Of a stretch of DNA of 34,474 bases, positions 1 to 8,068 are shown one piece after another. The stretch is from T1Sed10-7 sp047921175 (GTDB lineage Bacteria; Actinomycetota; Nitriliruptoria; Nitriliruptorales; Nitriliruptoraceae). The notes beneath the pieces were generated by a model. That model saw nothing but the letters and a program-made list of their open reading frames with translations. It was not told the origin of the DNA and did no database searches. Both the position numbers and the translations under genes were made by a program. How positions within the stretch are numbered: the first letter of the stretch is position 1; each line of letters starts with the position of its first letter. The stretch spans positions 1 through 34,474 of the forward strand of contig JBLRWQ010000032.1 of the NCBI GenBank assembly GCA_047921175.1. The letters run 5' to 3'.

Positions 1-1
1 G

Positions 2-109
2 CTGCTGCCGGCGGTCGTCGCCGTCGGCCGGTGGCTGGAGCGCCGCCAGGCGACCGGTCGGGTGGAGGCCGCGACCACCAGCGAGCCGGTCGCCTCACCA
101 GCCGCGTAG
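2..109 (+). CDS. C-terminal fragment of an unidentified protein (partial at window edge)
   Basis: An open frame enters from the left edge and stops at TAG 107-109. The 35 visible residues begin with a hydrophobic stretch (LLPAVVAVGRWL), continue with basic residues (ERRQ) and end in an Ala/Thr/Ser/Pro-rich tail. This would fit the last membrane segment and cytoplasmic tail of a transporter or other membrane protein. Its stop lies 15 bases inside the end of the convergent guaB1 gene, a layout repeated at other convergent pairs here. The fragment is too short to assign a family, and it could be chance coding. Confidence 0.4.
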   Translation: MLPAVVAVGRWLERRQATGRVEAATTSEPVASPAA

Positions 110-1534
110 CAGGGGCTTGCCCTCGGTGTAGCCGGCACGGGTCTGCACGCCGACCCGCGCCCGCTCGGCGAAGCCGGCCAGATCCTCGGCGCCGGTGTAG
201 GTGCAGGCACTGCGGACCCCGGCCACGATCTGGTCGACGAGGTCCTCCACCCCCGGCCGGTCCGGATCGAGGTACTGCCGGCCGGAGGAGATGCCCTCCT
301 CGAACAGCGCCTTGCGGGCCCGCTCGAAGGCGTCCTCACCCTTGGTGCGGACCTCGACCGCCCGGGCGGAGGCCATGCCGAACGAGACCTTGTAGGCCCG
401 GCCGTCCGCGTCGCGCTCGAGGTCGCCGGGGGACTCGTAGGTGCCGGCGAACCAGGAGCCGATCATCACGTTGCTCGCCCCCGCCGCCAGCGCCAGCGCC
501 ACGTCCCGGGGGTGACGCACGCCTCCATCAGCCCAGACGTGCACACCGAGCGCGGCCGCGGACCCGGCGCACTCCAGCACCGCGGAGAACTGCGGTCGGC
601 CCACGCCCGTGGCCATCCGCGTCGTGCACATCGCCCCCGGGCCGACACCGACCTTGACGATGTCCGCCCCGGCCTCCGCGAGGTCGCGGACACCCTCCCG
701 GGTGACCACGTTGCCGGCCACCACCGGCACCGACGGGGTGAGGGAGCGGACCGCCGCCAGCGCCTCGAGCATGCGGTCCTGGTGTCCGTGGGCGGTGTCG
801 AGCACGAGCACGTCGACACCCGCCTCCAGCAGCGCGGACGCGCGTGCCACGGTGTCCCCGCGGACCCCGATCGCCGCGCCGATCCGCAGCCGCCCCCGGT
901 CATCGAGGGCCGGGTGGTACAGGGTGGACCGCAGCGCTCCGGGACGGGTCAGGAGCCCCCGCAGCCGGCCCTCGTCGTCGACGACCGGCGCCAGGCGGTG
1001 CCGGACCTCCGCCAGCTCGTCGAAGGCGGCCCGGACGGCCACCCGGTCGCTGATGACCTTGGGGTCCGTCGACATCACCGTCCCGACCTGGGTGAACCGG
1101 TCCGCCCCCTCGAGGTCGACCAGCGTCACCACACCGATCGGGTGGCGCCCCGCGTCCACGACCACGGCCGCGCCGTGCGCACGCTTCGGGATCAGGTTGA
1201 GCGCCTCGCCGACGGTGTCGCTGACCTCGAGGGTGATCGGGGTCTCGAACACCGGGTGGCAGGCCTTCACGCCGGCGACGACGTCGGTGACGATGTCGAC
1301 GGGGATGTCCTGGGGGAGGATGGCGAGGCCGCCGCGGCGGGCCAGGGTCTCCGCCATCCGCCGCCCGGCAACCGCGGTCATGTTCGCCGCGACCAGGGGC
1401 ACGGTGGTCCCGCTGCCGTCCCCGGTGGCGAGGTCGACGTCCATGCGCGAGGTGGACCGCGCAGGGCCGGGGACCAGGAACACGTCCTCGTAGGTCAGGT
1501 CGTGGCTCGGGGGTTGGCCGTCGAGGAAGCGCAT
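95..1534 (-). CDS. guaB1: GuaB1-family IMP dehydrogenase-related protein (probable GMP reductase)
   Basis: This 479-residue cytoplasmic enzyme belongs to the IMPDH/GMP-reductase TIM-barrel family. The N-terminal half-barrel (about 1-95, LTYEDVFLVPG and VPLVAANM) is followed by a CBS-domain pair (about 97-215) and the rest of the barrel. The nucleotide loop GVGPGAMCTTR places the catalytic cysteine at 303. The C-terminal part has YKVSFGMAS and a long helical tail. It is the actinobacterial GuaB1 type rather than the GuaB2 dehydrogenase. For the mycobacterial homologue GMP reductase activity has been reported, so a role in guanine salvage back to IMP is likely. The ATG at 1534 has AGGAG eight bases upstream (1543-1547). 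A TAGCGT -10-like element lies at 1562-1567. The gene appears monocistronic. Confidence 0.9.
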   Translation of the reverse strand: MRFLDGQPPSHDLTYEDVFLVPGPARSTSRMDVDLATGDGSGTTVPLVAANMTAVAGRRMAETLARRGGLAILPQDIPVDIVTDVVAGVKACHPVFETPITLEVSDTVGEALNLIPKRAHGAAVVVDAGRHPIGVVTLVDLEGADRFTQVGTVMSTDPKVISDRVAVRAAFDELAEVRHRLAPVVDDEGRLRGLLTRPGALRSTLYHPALDDRGRLRIGAAIGVRGDTVARASALLEAGVDVLVLDTAHGHQDRMLEALAAVRSLTPSVPVVAGNVVTREGVRDLAEAGADIVKVGVGPGAMCTTRMATGVGRPQFSAVLECAGSAAALGVHVWADGGVRHPRDVALALAAGASNVMIGSWFAGTYESPGDLERDADGRAYKVSFGMASARAVEVRTKGEDAFERARKALFEEGISSGRQYLDPDRPGVEDLVDQIVAGVRSACTYTGAEDLAGFAERARVGVQTRAGYTEGKPLLRGW

Positions 1535-1561
1535 CAGCGGTGCTCCTGGTCGTCCCGCCCG

Positions 1562-1567
1562 ACGCTA
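1562..1567 (-). promoter_or_regulatory. -10-like TAGCGT upstream of guaB1
   Basis: TAGCGT on the minus strand, 27 nt before the guaB1 ATG, leaving room for the AGGAG site. It fits the TANNNT form usual for high-GC actinobacteria. I see no convincing -35. Confidence 0.4.
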
Positions 1568-1613
1568 GTGCGGGTGGTGCCGCGTGGTCGGGCGATGGCG
1601 GGCGCGCCCGTGG

Positions 1614-1642
1614 TTGCGCAGGGGAGGTAGCTCGATTAGAGT
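1614..1642 (+). promoter_or_regulatory. Candidate promoter of the ars-type unit
   Basis: TTGCGC (1614-1619) and TAGAGT (1637-1642) are separated by 17 bases. The -10 lies inside the palindrome at 1631-1661, so a bound repressor would block it. The match to consensus is partial. Confidence 0.3.
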
Positions 1643-1661
1643 TGACTCAACGAACATCGAG
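1631..1661 (+). promoter_or_regulatory. 31-bp interrupted palindrome, probable ArsR-type operator
   Basis: Outer arms CTCGAT (1631-1636) and ATCGAG (1656-1661) are exact inverted repeats. Four-base spacers on each side separate them from a central GTTGACTCAAC (1641-1651), itself a palindrome around one base. The whole is symmetric about base 1646 and ends four bases before the ATG of the ArsR-fusion gene. A dimeric winged-helix repressor site overlapping the promoter and ribosome-binding region is the natural reading, probably autoregulatory. Confidence 0.6.
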
Positions 1662-1665
1662 GTAG

Positions 1666-2346
1666 ATGGTGGCCACGCAGGTGCCCCGGGAGCTCGCGGC
1701 GCGGGCCGCGGTGCACCGTGCCCTGGGGGATACGCACCGTCTGGCCATCGTCGATGCGCTCCGGCTGTCCGACCGCCCCCCCTCGGAGCTGGCCCGCATC
1801 ACCGGGCTCGGTTCGAACCTGGTGGCCTTCCACCTGACCGTCCTCGAGGACGCGGACCTGGTCGCCCGCACGCCGTCCCAGGGCGACGCGCGGCGTCGCT
1901 ACGTCCGGCTCCAGCCACGCGCGCTGGCGACGCTCCTGCCGTCGCTCGACGTGGTGGCCGAGGACGTGCTGTTCATCTGCACCCACAACGCCGCCCGCTC
2001 CCAGTTGGCTGCGGCACTGTGGTCGCGGGCGACGGGCCGGCCGGCTCGCTCCGCCGGCTCCGAGCCGAGGGAGCGCGTCCACCCGCTCGCCGTCGCTGAG
2101 GCGGCACGTCACGGCATCGACCTGTCCGCGGCCACCCCCCACGGCTACGACGACGTCGCGGACGCGCCCGACCTGGTGGTGTCGGTGTGCGACCGGGCGC
2201 ACGAGGCGGGCCCGCCGTTCGACGTTCCCACCCTGCACTGGAGCGTGCCCGACCCCATCGACGGCGGTCCCGCGGAGTTCGCCGCCGCCTACGCCGAGCT
2301 CGCCGCCCGCATCGAGGTCCTCGCTGGCAGCGCCCGGGCCGCTTGA
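1666..2346 (+). CDS. ArsR-family regulator fused to a low-molecular-weight phosphatase / arsenate reductase domain
   Basis: A 226-residue fusion. Residues 1-95 form an ArsR-type winged helix (ALGDTHRLAIVDAL, then the helix around SNLVAFHLTVLEDADLV, then a wing with ARRRYVRL). Residues 100-221 form a low-molecular-weight tyrosine phosphatase/ArsC fold with the P-loop CTHNAARS (Cys105, Arg111) and the general-acid pair DP (196-197). A second cysteine sits at 175. These are the only two cysteines, so the helix-turn-helix part has no cysteine metal site of the classical ArsR kind. ATG 1666 is used; GTG 1669 is also possible, and GAGG at 1659-1662 fits either. The next gene, 45 bases on, is a second ArsC-type protein. 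An arsenate-responsive autorepressor with its own reductase domain is likely but inferred. No arsenite efflux gene is in view. Confidence 0.85.
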   Translation: MVATQVPRELAARAAVHRALGDTHRLAIVDALRLSDRPPSELARITGLGSNLVAFHLTVLEDADLVARTPSQGDARRRYVRLQPRALATLLPSLDVVAEDVLFICTHNAARSQLAAALWSRATGRPARSAGSEPRERVHPLAVAEAARHGIDLSAATPHGYDDVADAPDLVVSVCDRAHEAGPPFDVPTLHWSVPDPIDGGPAEFAAAYAELAARIEVLAGSARAA

Positions 2347-2391
2347 GACGTCCGTCGGTCCCGGCGGCGCCCCCCACCACCGGAGCATCCC

Positions 2392-3039
2392 ATGGCCATC
2401 CTGGAGCTCTCCCTCGCCCAGCGCCACTCGCTCGCGGAGGCCGCCGTCCGGCTGCAGCGCGAGTTCGACGGCACCTTCAACCTCGAGACCGTGCAGCGCT
2501 ACCTCGACGACTCGCTCGCCAAGCTGTCGGCTGCCCGCTACCTCGACTACGTGTCCCTGCTCGCGGAGCGCTTCGCCCGCGAGCGCCTCACCTCGATCGC
2601 CAAGATGGAAGGTCTACTCGTGTCCGACACCCCCACCGTGCTGTTCCTGTGCGTCCACAACGCCGGTCGCTCGCAGATGGCTGCCGGCTGGCTGCGCCAC
2701 CTCGCCGGGGACCGTATCGACGTCCTCTCCGGCGGCTCGGCGCCCGCCGAGTCGATCAACCCGTCCGCGGTCGAGGCCATGGCGGAGCGCGGCATCGACA
2801 TCGCCGACCAGTTCCCGAAGCCGTGGACGGAGGAGACGGTCGGCGTCGCGGACGTGATCGTGTCGATGGGGTGCGGTGACGCCTGCCCCGTCCTACCCGG
2901 CAAGCGCTACCTCGACTGGGAGCTGGAGGACCCGGCCGGCAAGGGCGTGGACTCGGTCCGTCCGATCCGCGACGACATCGAGCAGCGCGTGCGCGGCCTG
3001 ATGGCCGAGCTCGGCGTCGAGCCGGTCGACGCCCGCTAG
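2392..3039 (+). CDS. arsC: Arsenate reductase ArsC / LMW phosphatase family with N-terminal three-helix domain
   Basis: This 215-residue protein reduces arsenate to arsenite or dephosphorylates a related substrate in the cytoplasm. Residues 1-75 are an all-helical N-terminal region (LSLAQRHSLAEAAVRLQREF and following), matching the three-helix domain found on many actinobacterial ArsC proteins. Residues 80-208 are the catalytic fold: P-loop CVHNAGRS (Cys87, Arg93), a CGDAC pair (Cys161, Cys165) and the acid DP (180-181). Three cysteines are what a thioredoxin-coupled disulfide cascade would need; a mycothiol-coupled mechanism cannot be excluded. The gene follows the ArsR fusion by 45 bases and is probably co-transcribed. 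Its stop overlaps the end of the convergent DUF4126 gene by four bases. Confidence 0.88.
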   Translation: MAILELSLAQRHSLAEAAVRLQREFDGTFNLETVQRYLDDSLAKLSAARYLDYVSLLAERFARERLTSIAKMEGLLVSDTPTVLFLCVHNAGRSQMAAGWLRHLAGDRIDVLSGGSAPAESINPSAVEAMAERGIDIADQFPKPWTEETVGVADVIVSMGCGDACPVLPGKRYLDWELEDPAGKGVDSVRPIRDDIEQRVRGLMAELGVEPVDAR

Positions 3040-3689
3040 TCCATCGGTCGCTCCTCCGACGTCCGCCCGTCCGGCGGCCGGTGAGCTGGCCTCGCCGCCG
3101 CCCGCCGGGCGGCACGACGGTCCCGGCGGGTCCGGAGCGCCCGCCGGGCGGTGCGCACCAGCAGCACGGTCACCACGCTGCCCGCGACGACCAGCACGGC
3201 CACCAGCGCGAGCGCGAGCACCGGGTTGGTCACCGCGAGCCACAGCACGGTCACGACCAGGCCGTCCTCCAGCACGCTGAGCCCGACGTTGCTCACCGGC
3301 TCCGGCGAGGCGTTGACGGCCAGCCGGGTGGTGGCCTTCGCGGTGTGCGCCGACAGGGCCAGGCCGGACGAGCCGAGGGCGGCCAGGGCCTGCTGGGTGG
3401 TCTCGGCCTCGCCGGTCAGCAGCAGGGCCAGCGCCGCCGCACCCGCCGGCCGGACCGCGGTGTGCACCAGGTCCCAGAACGAGTCCAGCCACGGGACCTT
3501 GTCCGCGACCTCCTCGACCAGCACCAGCACCGCGACGAGCACGAGCACGTCCGTGCGGGTGAGCACCGCCGGGACGGCCTCGATGCCGGCGAAGCGGCCG
3601 AGCAGCCCGAGCACCAGCGCCGCGCCGTACAGGTGCAGCCCCGCGGCCCAGCCGGAGCCCGCCACCAGCGCGAGCGTCGTCGCGTCCAT
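3036..3689 (-). CDS. DUF4126-type integral membrane protein
   Basis: A 217-residue membrane protein of unknown function. It has an N-terminal glycine-rich segment (ALVAGSGWAAGLHLYGAALVLGLLGRF), a second long hydrophobic helix at about 46-60 followed by a charged loop (EEVADKVPWLDSFWDLVHT), and further hydrophobic stretches at about 81-92, 141-156 and 157-176. The final 40 residues are Arg/Ala-rich and probably cytoplasmic. The VADK-PWLDS...D..H arrangement is typical of DUF4126. It starts 19 bases after the M20 peptidase gene and may be the last gene of a three-gene minus-strand run. Function cannot be inferred. Confidence 0.75.
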   Translation of the reverse strand: MDATTLALVAGSGWAAGLHLYGAALVLGLLGRFAGIEAVPAVLTRTDVLVLVAVLVLVEEVADKVPWLDSFWDLVHTAVRPAGAAALALLLTGEAETTQQALAALGSSGLALSAHTAKATTRLAVNASPEPVSNVGLSVLEDGLVVTVLWLAVTNPVLALALVAVLVVAGSVVTVLLVRTARRALRTRRDRRAARRAAARPAHRPPDGRTSEERPMD

Positions 3690-3708
3690 GGGCGCCTCCC
3701 GGGGTCGG

Positions 3709-5070
3709 TCAGCCGCCGAGCCCGTCCACGAGGTCGATCCACAGCTGCGTGGTCAGCGCCAGCGACGCGAGGTCGATGCGCTCGTCGTGGCCGTGGTAGC
3801 GGCTCTGGAACTCCTCCAGCGGGACCGCCGTGCTGTACATCCCGGCGCCGTAGCTGGGGATGCCGCGCCGCCGGAAGAACGCGGCGTCGGTGCCGCCCAC
3901 GGTCATCCACGGCAGCACCTCGCGGTCGGGGTGGACCGCGGCGGCGCGGCGGCGCAGCAGGTGGAACAGCTCGGTGTCCTCAGGCGACGCGGTCGCGGCC
4001 CGGTGGACGTCACCCGGGGCGACCACGACCCGGTCTGCCAGGTCACCGAGCGCGGCCGCCAGCATCGCGTCCACCTCGGGCTCACCGATCCCGGGCAGGG
4101 TGCGGATGTCCACGTCGAGGTGGACCGCGTCGGGGATCACGTTCATCTTCGTGCCGCCGTGGATCACGTTCGGCGAGAAGGTCGTATGCGTGCAGGCGTG
4201 GGCGTAGCGGGCCGCCTTGGGCTGGAGCCGCCCGAGCCCATCCTGCAGCCGTGCCGGGTCGAGCAGCACGGCCTCGAGGTCCGCATCGACGTCGAGGTGG
4301 CGCACCCACGCCCGCCAGTGGTCGTGCAGCGTGGCCGCCGGGTCGAAGGCGGTCAGGCGGCGGACCACCTCGGCGGCGGTGACCAGCGCGTTGTCGGCGC
4401 CGTACGGCATCGAGCCGTGGCCCGGGGTGCCCTTGACGGTGAGCCGCCGCCAGCCGATGCCCTTCTCGGCGGTGGCGAACACGATCGCGCGGTCGCCGGT
4501 CGGGATGCCGCCGGACTCGGTCAGGACCGCGTCGGCGACCACGTCCGCCCAGGCGTGGTCGGTGATCCACTCCGCGCCGTAGGTGCCGCCCGCCTCCTCG
4601 TCCGCGACGGCGAGGAACTTCACCGTCGCGCGGGGGCGCTGCGGCCGGGTGGCGAGGTGGTGCACGGCGACCGCCATCGACGAGGTGAGGTTGAGCATGT
4701 CGACCGCGCCACGCCCCCAGACCTCCCCGTCCAGCAACTGCCCGCCGAACGGGTCGTGCCGCCAGGCCGCGCGGGTGACGGGGACGACGTCGGTGTGGCC
4801 GAGCAGCAGCAGCGTCGGCGCGTCGGGGTCGGTGCCCTCCACGGTGGCCAGCAGGCTGCGCCGTCCCGGTGCCGGCTCGTAGTGGAGCCGGTCCAGGTCG
4901 CCGAGGATGTCGTCGAGCACGGCCACCGCCCGGTGCTCGTGGCCCGAGGCGGCCGTGCCGTCGTTGACGCAGGCGGTCCGGATCAGGGCCTGCAGCAGCT
5001 CCACGGTCCGCCACGTCAGCGTGGCGTCCGTACCCGACGGCAGGTCGGCGGTGGCGGGAGCGGTGGGCAC
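3709..5070 (-). CDS. M20-family metallopeptidase / amidohydrolase
   Basis: A 453-residue zinc hydrolase of the M20/M25/M40 group (carboxypeptidase G2, DapE and ArgE relatives). The metal ligands and catalytic residues are visible: GHTDVVP (His92, Asp94), Asp124 in WGRGAVDM, and ADEEAGG with catalytic Glu158 and ligand Glu159. The dimerisation domain follows (about 205-330, with GTPGHGSMPYG and the HGGTKMNVIPD element), and VGGTDAAFFRRRGIPSYG near the C-terminus precedes the last ligand. The usual DMKG after the bridging Asp is DMLN here. The substrate, a dipeptide or N-acyl amino acid, cannot be told from sequence. The start is a GTG about 10 bases after the upstream PF04020 gene, so co-transcription is likely. 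Confidence 0.88.
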   Translation of the reverse strand: MPTAPATADLPSGTDATLTWRTVELLQALIRTACVNDGTAASGHEHRAVAVLDDILGDLDRLHYEPAPGRRSLLATVEGTDPDAPTLLLLGHTDVVPVTRAAWRHDPFGGQLLDGEVWGRGAVDMLNLTSSMAVAVHHLATRPQRPRATVKFLAVADEEAGGTYGAEWITDHAWADVVADAVLTESGGIPTGDRAIVFATAEKGIGWRRLTVKGTPGHGSMPYGADNALVTAAEVVRRLTAFDPAATLHDHWRAWVRHLDVDADLEAVLLDPARLQDGLGRLQPKAARYAHACTHTTFSPNVIHGGTKMNVIPDAVHLDVDIRTLPGIGEPEVDAMLAAALGDLADRVVVAPGDVHRAATASPEDTELFHLLRRRAAAVHPDREVLPWMTVGGTDAAFFRRRGIPSYGAGMYSTAVPLEEFQSRYHGHDERIDLASLALTTQLWIDLVDGLGG

Positions 5071-5080
5071 GCGCGTCCTC

Positions 5081-5446
5081 TCAGCTCTGGCCGAGGAAGG
5101 TCTCCAGTGCCCAGGACACCAGGGAGACCACCAGCGCGGCCAGCAGGGTGGAGCCGAAGCCGTCGCTGGCGAGCGGGAAGCCGAGCCCGTCCGCGAGCCA
5201 CACGGTGATCGACAGCACCACCGCGTTCACGATCAGCAGGAACAGACCGAGGGTCACGATCACGGCCGGGAGCGACAGCAGCTTCAGCACCGGCTTGACG
5301 ACCGTGTTCACCACGCCGAGCAGCAGCGCGACGACCAGGAACCCCACCCACGCGTCGCCCTCGAAGTCGAAGCTGAAGCCGGGGATCAGCTGGACCGCCG
5401 CCCACAGCGCGGCGGCGTTGATCAGGATGCGGAACACGATGCCCAC
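5081..5446 (-). CDS. Phage-holin-4-type (PF04020) small membrane protein
   Basis: A 121-residue protein with four predicted membrane segments (about 5-21, 33-57, 60-82 and 99-118) and the family hallmark LLGVVNTVVKPVLKLLSLP. Despite the family name, such proteins are chromosomal, widespread and not phage lysis genes; their role is unknown. The GTG at 5446 was chosen because GAGGAGG (5452-5458) lies five bases upstream. The frame stays open further upstream but without membrane-protein character. TACCGT at 5474-5479 is a candidate -10. It probably heads a run with the M20 peptidase and DUF4126 genes. Confidence 0.82.
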   Translation of the reverse strand: MGIVFRILINAAALWAAVQLIPGFSFDFEGDAWVGFLVVALLLGVVNTVVKPVLKLLSLPAVIVTLGLFLLIVNAVVLSITVWLADGLGFPLASDGFGSTLLAALVVSLVSWALETFLGQS

Positions 5447-5473
5447 ACGCACCTCCTCGTCGCGTCGAGGCGC

Positions 5474-5479
5474 ACGGTA
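5474..5479 (-). promoter_or_regulatory. -10-like TACCGT upstream of the PF04020 gene
   Basis: TACCGT on the minus strand, 27 nt before the GTG start, with the GAGGAGG site between them. No clear -35. Confidence 0.38.
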
Positions 5480-5516
5480 CTCGTCCCGGCCGTGCCGGCG
5501 CGGCCGTGCCCACCGG

Positions 5517-5522
5517 TAGCGT
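5517..5522 (+). promoter_or_regulatory. -10-like TAGCGT for hrpB, leaderless spacing
   Basis: TAGCGT ends seven bases before the hrpB ATG at 5530, so transcription would begin at or next to the start codon. No ribosome-binding site is present, consistent with a leaderless mRNA. Confidence 0.42.
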
Positions 5523-5529
5523 GCGGCCG

Positions 5530-8064
5530 ATGGCTGCCGCGCCCGCCCCCGACCCGCTGCCCGCCGGGTGGCGGCCGCCGGGTCCCGGGCTGCCGATCGA
5601 CGAGGTCCTCGGTGCGGTCGTCGCCGCGCTCGACAGCCACGGTCGCCTCGTGCTCGAGGCGCCCCCCGGGGCCGGCAAGACCACCCGGGTGCCGCTGGCG
5701 TGGCTGGCGCGCGGGCGGGCCGGTCGGTTGGTGGTGCTGGAACCGCGCCGGGTCGCCGCCCGGGCCGCCGCGACCCGGCTCGCGGCACAGCTCGGCGAGG
5801 AGGTCGGCCGCCGGGTCGGCCTGACCACGCGCGACGAGCGGCGCACCTCCGGCGCCACCCGCATCGAGGTGGTGACCGAGGGCGTCCTGCTGCGCCGGCT
5901 CCAGCGCGACCCGGCCCTGCCGGGGACCGCGGCGCTGCTGTTCGACGAGTTCCACGAGCGCAGCCTGGAGGCCGACCTGGCGTTGGCCTTCGCGCTCGAG
6001 GTCCGCGCCGCGCTGCGGCCGGACCTCGAGGTGCTGGTCGCCTCCGCCACCCTGGACGGTGCGCGGGTCGCGGCCCTGCTCGACGACGCCCCGGTCCTCC
6101 GGGCCGAGGGCCGGCGCTACCCGGTCGAGGTCCACCATCGCGAGCGTCCGGTGCCGGGCGACCTGGAGCGGGGGACCGCCGAGGCGGTGGTGGCCGCGCT
6201 CGCCGACGGCGAGGGCGACGTGCTCGTGTTCCTGCCGGGGGTGCGCGAGATCCGCCGGACCGCCGAGGCGCTGCTGGGCCGGGTGAACCCGCAGGTGCGG
6301 GTACTCCCGCTCCACGGGCGGTTGGCCGCAGCCGAGCAGGATGCCGCGCTGCGACCCGCCGCCGACGGGCTGCGACGGGTGGTGCTCGCGACCGACCTGG
6401 CCGAGTCCTCGGTGACGATCGAGGGCGTGCGCACCGTGGTCGACGCCGGGCTGTCGCGTGAGCCGCGCTACGACCCGACCACGGGGCTGTCGGGGCTCGT
6501 CACCCGGCCGGCGTCGCGGGCCGCCGCCGAGCAGCGCGCCGGCCGCGCGGGCCGGCTCGCCCCGGGTCGCTGCGTCCGCCTGTGGCCGGCCCGTGAGCAC
6601 GCGGCGCGAGACGCGGCGCCACGCCCCGCGATCGCCACCGACGACCTGACCGGCGCCGCCCTCGAGGTGGCGGCGTGGGGCGCGGACGTGGGTGACCTGG
6701 CGCTGCTGGATGCCCCGCCGCCGCGGGCCTGGGTGGCGGCCCGCGAGACCCTGACGATGCTCGGTGCGCTCGACGCGGCGGGGCGGATCACGACGCGCGG
6801 CCGCGCCCTGGTGTCCCTGCCCCTGCATCCCCGCCTGGGCACGCTGCTCCTCGTCGCGTCCGAGGTCGGCGAGCCCCACCTCGGCGCGGAGCTGGCGGCA
6901 CTGCTGGCCGACCGGGACCCGGTGCAGCCTGGGTCCGGCACCCCGGACCACGACCTCGCCACGCGGGTGCGGGTGTTGCGGGGTGGGCCGCCGCCGACGG
7001 GGGGCACGGTGCTGCGCGGCCCCCTGCAGCGGGCGCGGCGCGAGCGCGACCGGCTGCTGGCCCGGTTGGGAGCGTCGGCGGCGCGTGCCGGCCCGCTGGA
7101 CCGGGCGGGGGCGCTGGTGCTCGCGGGCTGGCCGGAGCTGCTCGCCCAGGCGCGGTCCGGGCGGCGGGGCGGCTACCTGCTCGCCAGCGGCCGGGGTGCC
7201 GAGCTGCCGCCGGGCGACCCGCTCGCCGGAACCGCCTACCTCGCGGTCGCCCAGCTCGACCGGGGCGCCGAGGTGGCCCGCATCCACCTGGCCGCCGCGG
7301 TGGCGGAGCGGGAGGTCCGGGACGTGCTCGGTGCCCGGGTCGTCGAGGTGCAGGAGGTCGCCTGGCGCGACGGCGACGTGGTGGCCGAACGGCGCGAGGA
7401 GCTGGGGGCGCTGGTGCTGTCGCGTGCTCCCCTGGTCGATGCTCCCGATGGGCAGCGCCTGGCTGCGCTGCTGGACGGGCTGCGGGCCGACGGGCTCGGT
7501 CTGCTCGACGTACGGCCGGCCGACCGGCAGCTGCAGGCCCGGGCCGCCTTCGTCGCCGGGGTGCTGGCCGAGCCGTGGCCGCCGCTCGACGACGCCGCCC
7601 TGCTGGCGGAGGCGGACACCGCCATCGCGCCGTTCCTGCTGGGCGCCCGGACCCGGGCCGACCTGGCCCGGCAGCGGCTCGGCCCGATCCTGCAGGCGCG
7701 GCTCGGCCACGACCGGCTCCACCGCCTCGACCGGCTCGCCCCGACCGAGCTGACGGTGCCGTCCGGTTCGCGCCGGCCCGTCGACTACCTCGCCGGGGAG
7801 CGACCGGTCCTGGCGGTGCGGCTCCAGGAGCTGTTCGGGGCCACCGCCACCCCGACGCTCGTCGACGGCCGGGTCCCCGTGCTGCTGCACCTGCTGTCGC
7901 CCGCCGGCCGCCCCGTCCAGGTCACCGACGACCTGGCGGGGTTCTGGGTCCGCGGCTACCCGGAGGTCCGTGCCCAGCTGCGTGGCCGCTACCCGAAGCA
8001 CGCCTGGCCCGAGGACCCGCTCGCCGCCGCCCCGCTGCACGGGACACCCCGACGACGGCGCTGA
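5530..8064 (+). CDS. hrpB: ATP-dependent RNA helicase HrpB
   Basis: An 844-residue DEAH/RHA-type helicase. Motifs in order: Walker A APPGAGKTT (44-52), EPRRVAARA (71-79), the DEFH box in DEFHERS (139-145), SAT (172-174), the helicase-C motif LATDLAESSVTIEGV and QRAGRAGR (about 335-342). A winged-helix/HA2-like region follows, then the long HrpB C-terminal domain ending near WPEDPL. Length matches HrpB. The cellular role of HrpB is poorly defined; RNA or RNP remodelling is the family expectation. ATG 5530 was preferred over the in-frame GTG 5506 because the TAGCGT element lies seven bases before it. The gene ends four bases from the convergent fructosamine-kinase gene. Confidence 0.92.
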   Translation: MAAAPAPDPLPAGWRPPGPGLPIDEVLGAVVAALDSHGRLVLEAPPGAGKTTRVPLAWLARGRAGRLVVLEPRRVAARAAATRLAAQLGEEVGRRVGLTTRDERRTSGATRIEVVTEGVLLRRLQRDPALPGTAALLFDEFHERSLEADLALAFALEVRAALRPDLEVLVASATLDGARVAALLDDAPVLRAEGRRYPVEVHHRERPVPGDLERGTAEAVVAALADGEGDVLVFLPGVREIRRTAEALLGRVNPQVRVLPLHGRLAAAEQDAALRPAADGLRRVVLATDLAESSVTIEGVRTVVDAGLSREPRYDPTTGLSGLVTRPASRAAAEQRAGRAGRLAPGRCVRLWPAREHAARDAAPRPAIATDDLTGAALEVAAWGADVGDLALLDAPPPRAWVAARETLTMLGALDAAGRITTRGRALVSLPLHPRLGTLLLVASEVGEPHLGAELAALLADRDPVQPGSGTPDHDLATRVRVLRGGPPPTGGTVLRGPLQRARRERDRLLARLGASAARAGPLDRAGALVLAGWPELLAQARSGRRGGYLLASGRGAELPPGDPLAGTAYLAVAQLDRGAEVARIHLAAAVAEREVRDVLGARVVEVQEVAWRDGDVVAERREELGALVLSRAPLVDAPDGQRLAALLDGLRADGLGLLDVRPADRQLQARAAFVAGVLAEPWPPLDDAALLAEADTAIAPFLLGARTRADLARQRLGPILQARLGHDRLHRLDRLAPTELTVPSGSRRPVDYLAGERPVLAVRLQELFGATATPTLVDGRVPVLLHLLSPAGRPVQVTDDLAGFWVRGYPEVRAQLRGRYPKHAWPEDPLAAAPLHGTPRRRR

Positions 8065-8068
8065 CGGC

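Noticed and set aside
1642..1668. TTGACT at 1642 as a -35 with TAGATG at 1663 as -10
   Set aside because: The spacer is only 15 and the -10 would overlap the start codon. TTGACT is better explained as part of the central palindrome.
5081..5446. Prophage remnant, suggested by the holin-type family name
   Set aside because: PF04020 proteins are ordinary chromosomal membrane proteins; no other phage gene, integrase or attachment site is present.
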